DNA of 64,000 bases from CAXBOO01 sp963977425 (GTDB lineage: Bacteria; Bacteroidota; Bacteroidia; Flavobacteriales_D; Luteibaculaceae): the NCBI GenBank assembly GCA_963977425.1, contig CAXBOO010000005.1, positions 207,527-271,526 of the forward strand. The letters are read 5' to 3'. The notes beneath the pieces are model-generated. The model worked only from the letters and a program-made list of their open reading frames with translations, searched no databases and was not told the origin of the DNA. Position 1 is the stretch's first letter; every line of letters starts with the position of its first letter. The position numbers and the translations under genes were made by a program. Shown here one piece after another: positions 61,239 to 64,000 of the stretch.

Positions 61239-63110
61239 TTATGCTTCAAGTTCGCTTAGTTCTAGCCAACGCATTTCTTTTTCTTCTATTTCAGATATAA
61301 GAGCTTCAAGATCTGCCGATGTTTTTATCAAAGCATCGGTGTCCAATCCCCCACTTTGTAAAGCCTCTGTCAGTTCGGTCTGCTTTTCTCCCAATTGAGG
61401 TATCAATGTTCCCAATTCTTCGAATTCCCGCTTTTCTTTGAACGACATCTTTTGTTTGTTTTCTTTCTTTACAACAACCTCAACCGCTTTTTCTTCTACT
61501 TCTACTGGTATTTCTTTTGGCTTGGATTTCGCAAATTCTTTCTTCCATTCTCTAAACTGAGTATAATCTCCAGGAAAATCTTTTACCTCACCAGTTCCGT
61601 CTAAATAAAATATATGATCTACAATTTTATCCAAGAAATATCTATCGTGAGACACTACGACTACTGCACCGTCAATCTCACTGATAAAAGCTTCTAATAA
61701 ATTCATGGTGTCGATGTCCAAATCATTGGTTGGTTCATCTAGAAACAACACATTGGGGTTGCGCATCAAAATTGTAAGTAGGTACAAGCGTTTTTGCTCA
61801 CCACCACTCAAAGTAGATATCCATTGATATTGTTGCTTGCTATCGAATAAAAAGCGTTCGCACAACTGTCCTGCCGTTAAGGTTTTTCCTTTCTTTAATT
61901 GAATGTACTCGGCAACATCTCTTACAGCATCAATTACCTTTTTGTCTTTATCCAGGTTCATCCCCTTTTGGGTATAGTACCCTAAGTGAACGGTATCTCC
62001 ATGCGTTACTTTACCACCAGTACCTTCAATTTTCTTTGCCAATAAATTCAACAAAGTAGTTTTCCCTGTACCGTTTTCACCAACAATTCCAATTCGTTCA
62101 CGACGTTTGAAAATGTAATCCAATCCATTCAAGATATTTTTGTTTGGATAAGAAAACTTGAGTTTATGTGTCTCTATGATTTTTGTACCCAAACGCTCCG
62201 ATAACAGACCAAATTCTACTTGGTCTTCACCCAGTTTTTGATGAGCATTCTCTTTGATGTCCACAAATCTATCTAAACGTGACTTGCTTTTAGTTCCTCT
62301 AGCTGATGGTGTACGGCGTACCCATTCTAACTCTCGGCGAAATATATTTTTGAATTTACCTACTTCGGCCATTTTTTGCTCTTCACGCAAAGCCTTTTTT
62401 TCTAAAAAATATCCGTAGTCGCCTTTATAGGTAATACTTCCTTCCTTTTGTAATTCTATAATTCCTGAACAAACATTGTCTATAAAATAACGATCGTGAG
62501 AAACCAGCAATAAAGACGAACTGCTTTGTTTTAAGTATTTCTCCAACCATTCTATCATGTCCAAATCAAGGTGGTTGGTAGGTTCATCCAAAATCAAGAA
62601 ATCAGGTTCAGCAACCAAAGCATGGGCTAAGGATAATCGTTTTACTTGCCCACCACTTAGATGTTCTACTTTGGCATCATTTAACTCGCCTAAGCCCAAT
62701 TTATCCAATAAGGTTATCATTAGTACTTCGGCATCCCAAGCTCGAACTTGTTCTAATTCGCTATAAATTTCATCGCTAGGGCTTTCACCAGATTCTAGAG
62801 ACTTATTGTATCTATCCAACACCTGAAATGCAGGTATGTCTGATGAATAAAAGCTTTCTTTTACTGTAATGTCTTTAGCAAATGCTTCTCGTTGTTTTTG
62901 AAAGGCAACAATGATGTCCTTACGCCATGTTACCATTCCATCCTCAGGCACGTCTAATCCGAAAAGAATTTTTAATAAGGTTGATTTTCCAGCACCATTT
63001 CTAGCAACCAAAGCCAACTTTTCGCTTTGATCTATACCAAAACTGACATTTCCAAATAGCTTTCGCTCACCAATGTATTTGCTGATATTATCAACTGAAA
63101 GTAAATTCAT
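61239..63110 (-). CDS. ABC-F family ATPase (Uup-like)
   Basis: The 623-residue soluble protein has two ABC domains without membrane segments. The first has ARNGAGKSTLL, LSGGQVKRLSLA and LILDEPTNHLDLD. The second has GENGTGKTTLL, LSGGEQKRLYLL and LFLDEPTNDLDID. A charged linker lies between them. A C-terminal coiled-coil region (about 545-623, Glu/Lys-rich) points to the Uup branch. ABC-F proteins act on the ribosome E site or on branched DNA. It overlaps the SCO gene by 4 nt. Confidence 0.93.
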   Translation of the reverse strand: MNLLSVDNISKYIGERKLFGNVSFGIDQSEKLALVARNGAGKSTLLKILFGLDVPEDGMVTWRKDIIVAFQKQREAFAKDITVKESFYSSDIPAFQVLDRYNKSLESGESPSDEIYSELEQVRAWDAEVLMITLLDKLGLGELNDAKVEHLSGGQVKRLSLAHALVAEPDFLILDEPTNHLDLDMIEWLEKYLKQSSSSLLLVSHDRYFIDNVCSGIIELQKEGSITYKGDYGYFLEKKALREEQKMAEVGKFKNIFRRELEWVRRTPSARGTKSKSRLDRFVDIKENAHQKLGEDQVEFGLLSERLGTKIIETHKLKFSYPNKNILNGLDYIFKRRERIGIVGENGTGKTTLLNLLAKKIEGTGGKVTHGDTVHLGYYTQKGMNLDKDKKVIDAVRDVAEYIQLKKGKTLTAGQLCERFLFDSKQQYQWISTLSGGEQKRLYLLTILMRNPNVLFLDEPTNDLDIDTMNLLEAFISEIDGAVVVVSHDRYFLDKIVDHIFYLDGTGEVKDFPGDYTQFREWKKEFAKSKPKEIPVEVEEKAVEVVVKKENKQKMSFKEKREFEELGTLIPQLGEKQTELTEALQSGGLDTDALIKTSADLEALISEIEEKEMRWLELSELEA

Positions 63111-63772
63111 TCTTTTTCGTTTTGTAATAGTTTAATGTCCTCTATCAAGACATCCACAGATTGTGGATTTGTACCATCGTAAAAACCTCGTAAACGTCCT
63201 TTAGTATCAACTAAAACAAAGTTTTCAGTATGTATAAAGTCAGGGCCTTCAAGACTAGGTTCGTCAATAACTGCGAAGTATGATTTTCTAGCCAATGGAT
63301 AAATCTTTTCTTTAGTACCCGTCAATAAATCCCAATGTTGGGTATTCAATCCTTTATTATTAACATATGCTTTTAAAGTAGCTACACTATCAACCTCTGG
63401 ATATACTGTGTACGACAAAAAATGAACATTTTCATTATCCTCAAAAGTTTCATTTACCCGTTTCATCTCATCGGTCATTCTTGGGCATATACTACCACAT
63501 GTAGTAAAGAAAAAATCTACAACAGCTATTTTACCTTCAATGCGTTTTTCTGTTATTATTTCACCATCCTGATTGAGCAAAGTAAAAGGCAGAATTGTAT
63601 GGCCCGTATTTTGATTTTGCAATGTAGAATCTACTAATTGTGGATTCACATCACTGGGTTCGTATATAGGTAGCTTTTTAGTTCTATTTACTATAGAAAA
63701 AACGGCAACCAGTGTAATAATGAATAATATGGCAACGATTAAAATACGTTGACCTTGTTTGTCGAGTTTCAT
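63107..63772 (-). CDS. SCO1/SenC-family copper chaperone, membrane-anchored
   Basis: The ATG at 63772 gives 221 residues (MKLDKQGQRILIVAILFI) with one N-terminal membrane helix. A periplasmic thioredoxin-fold domain follows. The copper site is TTCGSICPRM (CxxxCP), and the distal His lies in FIHTENFVLVD. Such proteins deliver copper to the CuA centre of cytochrome oxidase. No oxidase genes are in the window. It leads the long minus-strand run. Confidence 0.92.
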   Translation of the reverse strand: MKLDKQGQRILIVAILFIITLVAVFSIVNRTKKLPIYEPSDVNPQLVDSTLQNQNTGHTILPFTLLNQDGEIITEKRIEGKIAVVDFFFTTCGSICPRMTDEMKRVNETFEDNENVHFLSYTVYPEVDSVATLKAYVNNKGLNTQHWDLLTGTKEKIYPLARKSYFAVIDEPSLEGPDFIHTENFVLVDTKGRLRGFYDGTNPQSVDVLIEDIKLLQNEKE

Positions 63773-63788
63773 TGCAGAAATTGAAGTG

Positions 63789-63796
63789 CAAAGATA
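63789..63796 (-). promoter_or_regulatory. Candidate -7 element of the SCO gene run
   Basis: The minus-strand octamer TATCTTTG exactly matches TAnnTTTG and ends 16 nt before the SCO ATG at 63772. No TTG at -33. Confidence 0.45.
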
Positions 63797-63958
63797 ACAA
63801 AGCAAATAGTGGAATTAGAGAGGTTTAACAAAAGTTTCTAGAGTCATTAGAAGGCTCAATTATAGGTAAACACAATAAGTAGCAATTGTTTTGCTTTAAC
63901 CAATCATACAACTAGAGATGACAGACATTTGAAAGGAAGATTTCGGAAAAAGGCGGGT

Positions 63959-63998
63959 AAAAAAAAAGCCTCTATCAAATAAATGATAGAGGCTTTAT
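63959..63998 (-). terminator. Intrinsic terminator of a minus-strand gene beyond the right edge
   Basis: A perfect 13-bp stem (63965-63977 with 63984-63996, 6-nt loop) is flanked on its left by an A-run, read as a T-run on the minus strand. It would end transcription arriving from beyond the right end. Apart from the SCO promoter element, the stretch 63806-63958 shows nothing I can support. Confidence 0.8.
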
Positions 63999-64000
63999 AA

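Overview
The window is a gene-dense, AT-rich (by eye under 40% GC) chromosomal segment of a member of the Bacteroidota, most likely a Flavobacteriales-type bacterium. The signs are a giant secreted protein with a type B type IX secretion C-terminus, small Bacteroidota-restricted families (DUF4783, DUF4834, DUF3127), few Shine-Dalgarno sequences, and repeated -7 elements of the TAnnTTTG type, with a TAnnTTCG variant. I saw no rRNA, tRNA, CRISPR array or complete insertion sequence.

Layout. 1-7727: housekeeping genes (RluD fragment, PASTA protein, Ddl, RdgB, RlmH, DUF4783, NadC, YihY/BrkB, DUF2147) and an unrecognised protein with a PLP-enzyme look. 7724-16934, minus strand: a tight nine-gene operon with every step of the GDP-sugar route to CMP-legionaminic acid (LegB, LegC, LegH-like, LegI, LegG, PtmE-like, LegF), then a Wzx flippase and a WecB/MnaA epimerase. 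17153-20818, plus strand: four polysaccharide genes (DUF115/Maf-like protein, methyltransferase, GT4, GT2). Together these form a surface glycan locus.

20821-39791: YfhO-like membrane protein, DUF4834, CarB, an alpha/beta hydrolase, rpmH (L34), an ABC exporter, RsmG, the 1798-residue type IX substrate, an ECF sigma factor, a membrane GT2, Tgt and an LptF/LptG permease. 39803-41954 is an accessory island: a frameshifted Rhs remnant, a TPR lipoprotein directly behind it, and 640 bp of non-coding sequence with two REP-like hairpins and an imperfect 60-bp direct repeat.

41955-48383: IspE, AccA, a lipoprotein, DnaB, a protein usually called asparagine synthetase B, and DUF3127. 48442-49728 is a second small accessory patch with an unknown 219-residue protein. 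49729-63772: YebC, a secreted basic protein, tandem DUF3299-like paralogues, then a 12-gene minus-strand run (SCO, ABC-F, GT4, M1 peptidase, TrhO, BNR-repeat protein, Fur, Lgt, DUF192, YidD, HemB, GNAT) with gaps of at most 34 nt.

I found no clearly new multi-gene system. The best leads are the Maf-like candidate nonulosonate transferase beside the legionaminic acid operon, the PLP-like unknown at 6345, the Rhs relic with its neighbouring hairpin repeats, and promoter elements lying so close to start codons that they imply leaderless mRNAs.
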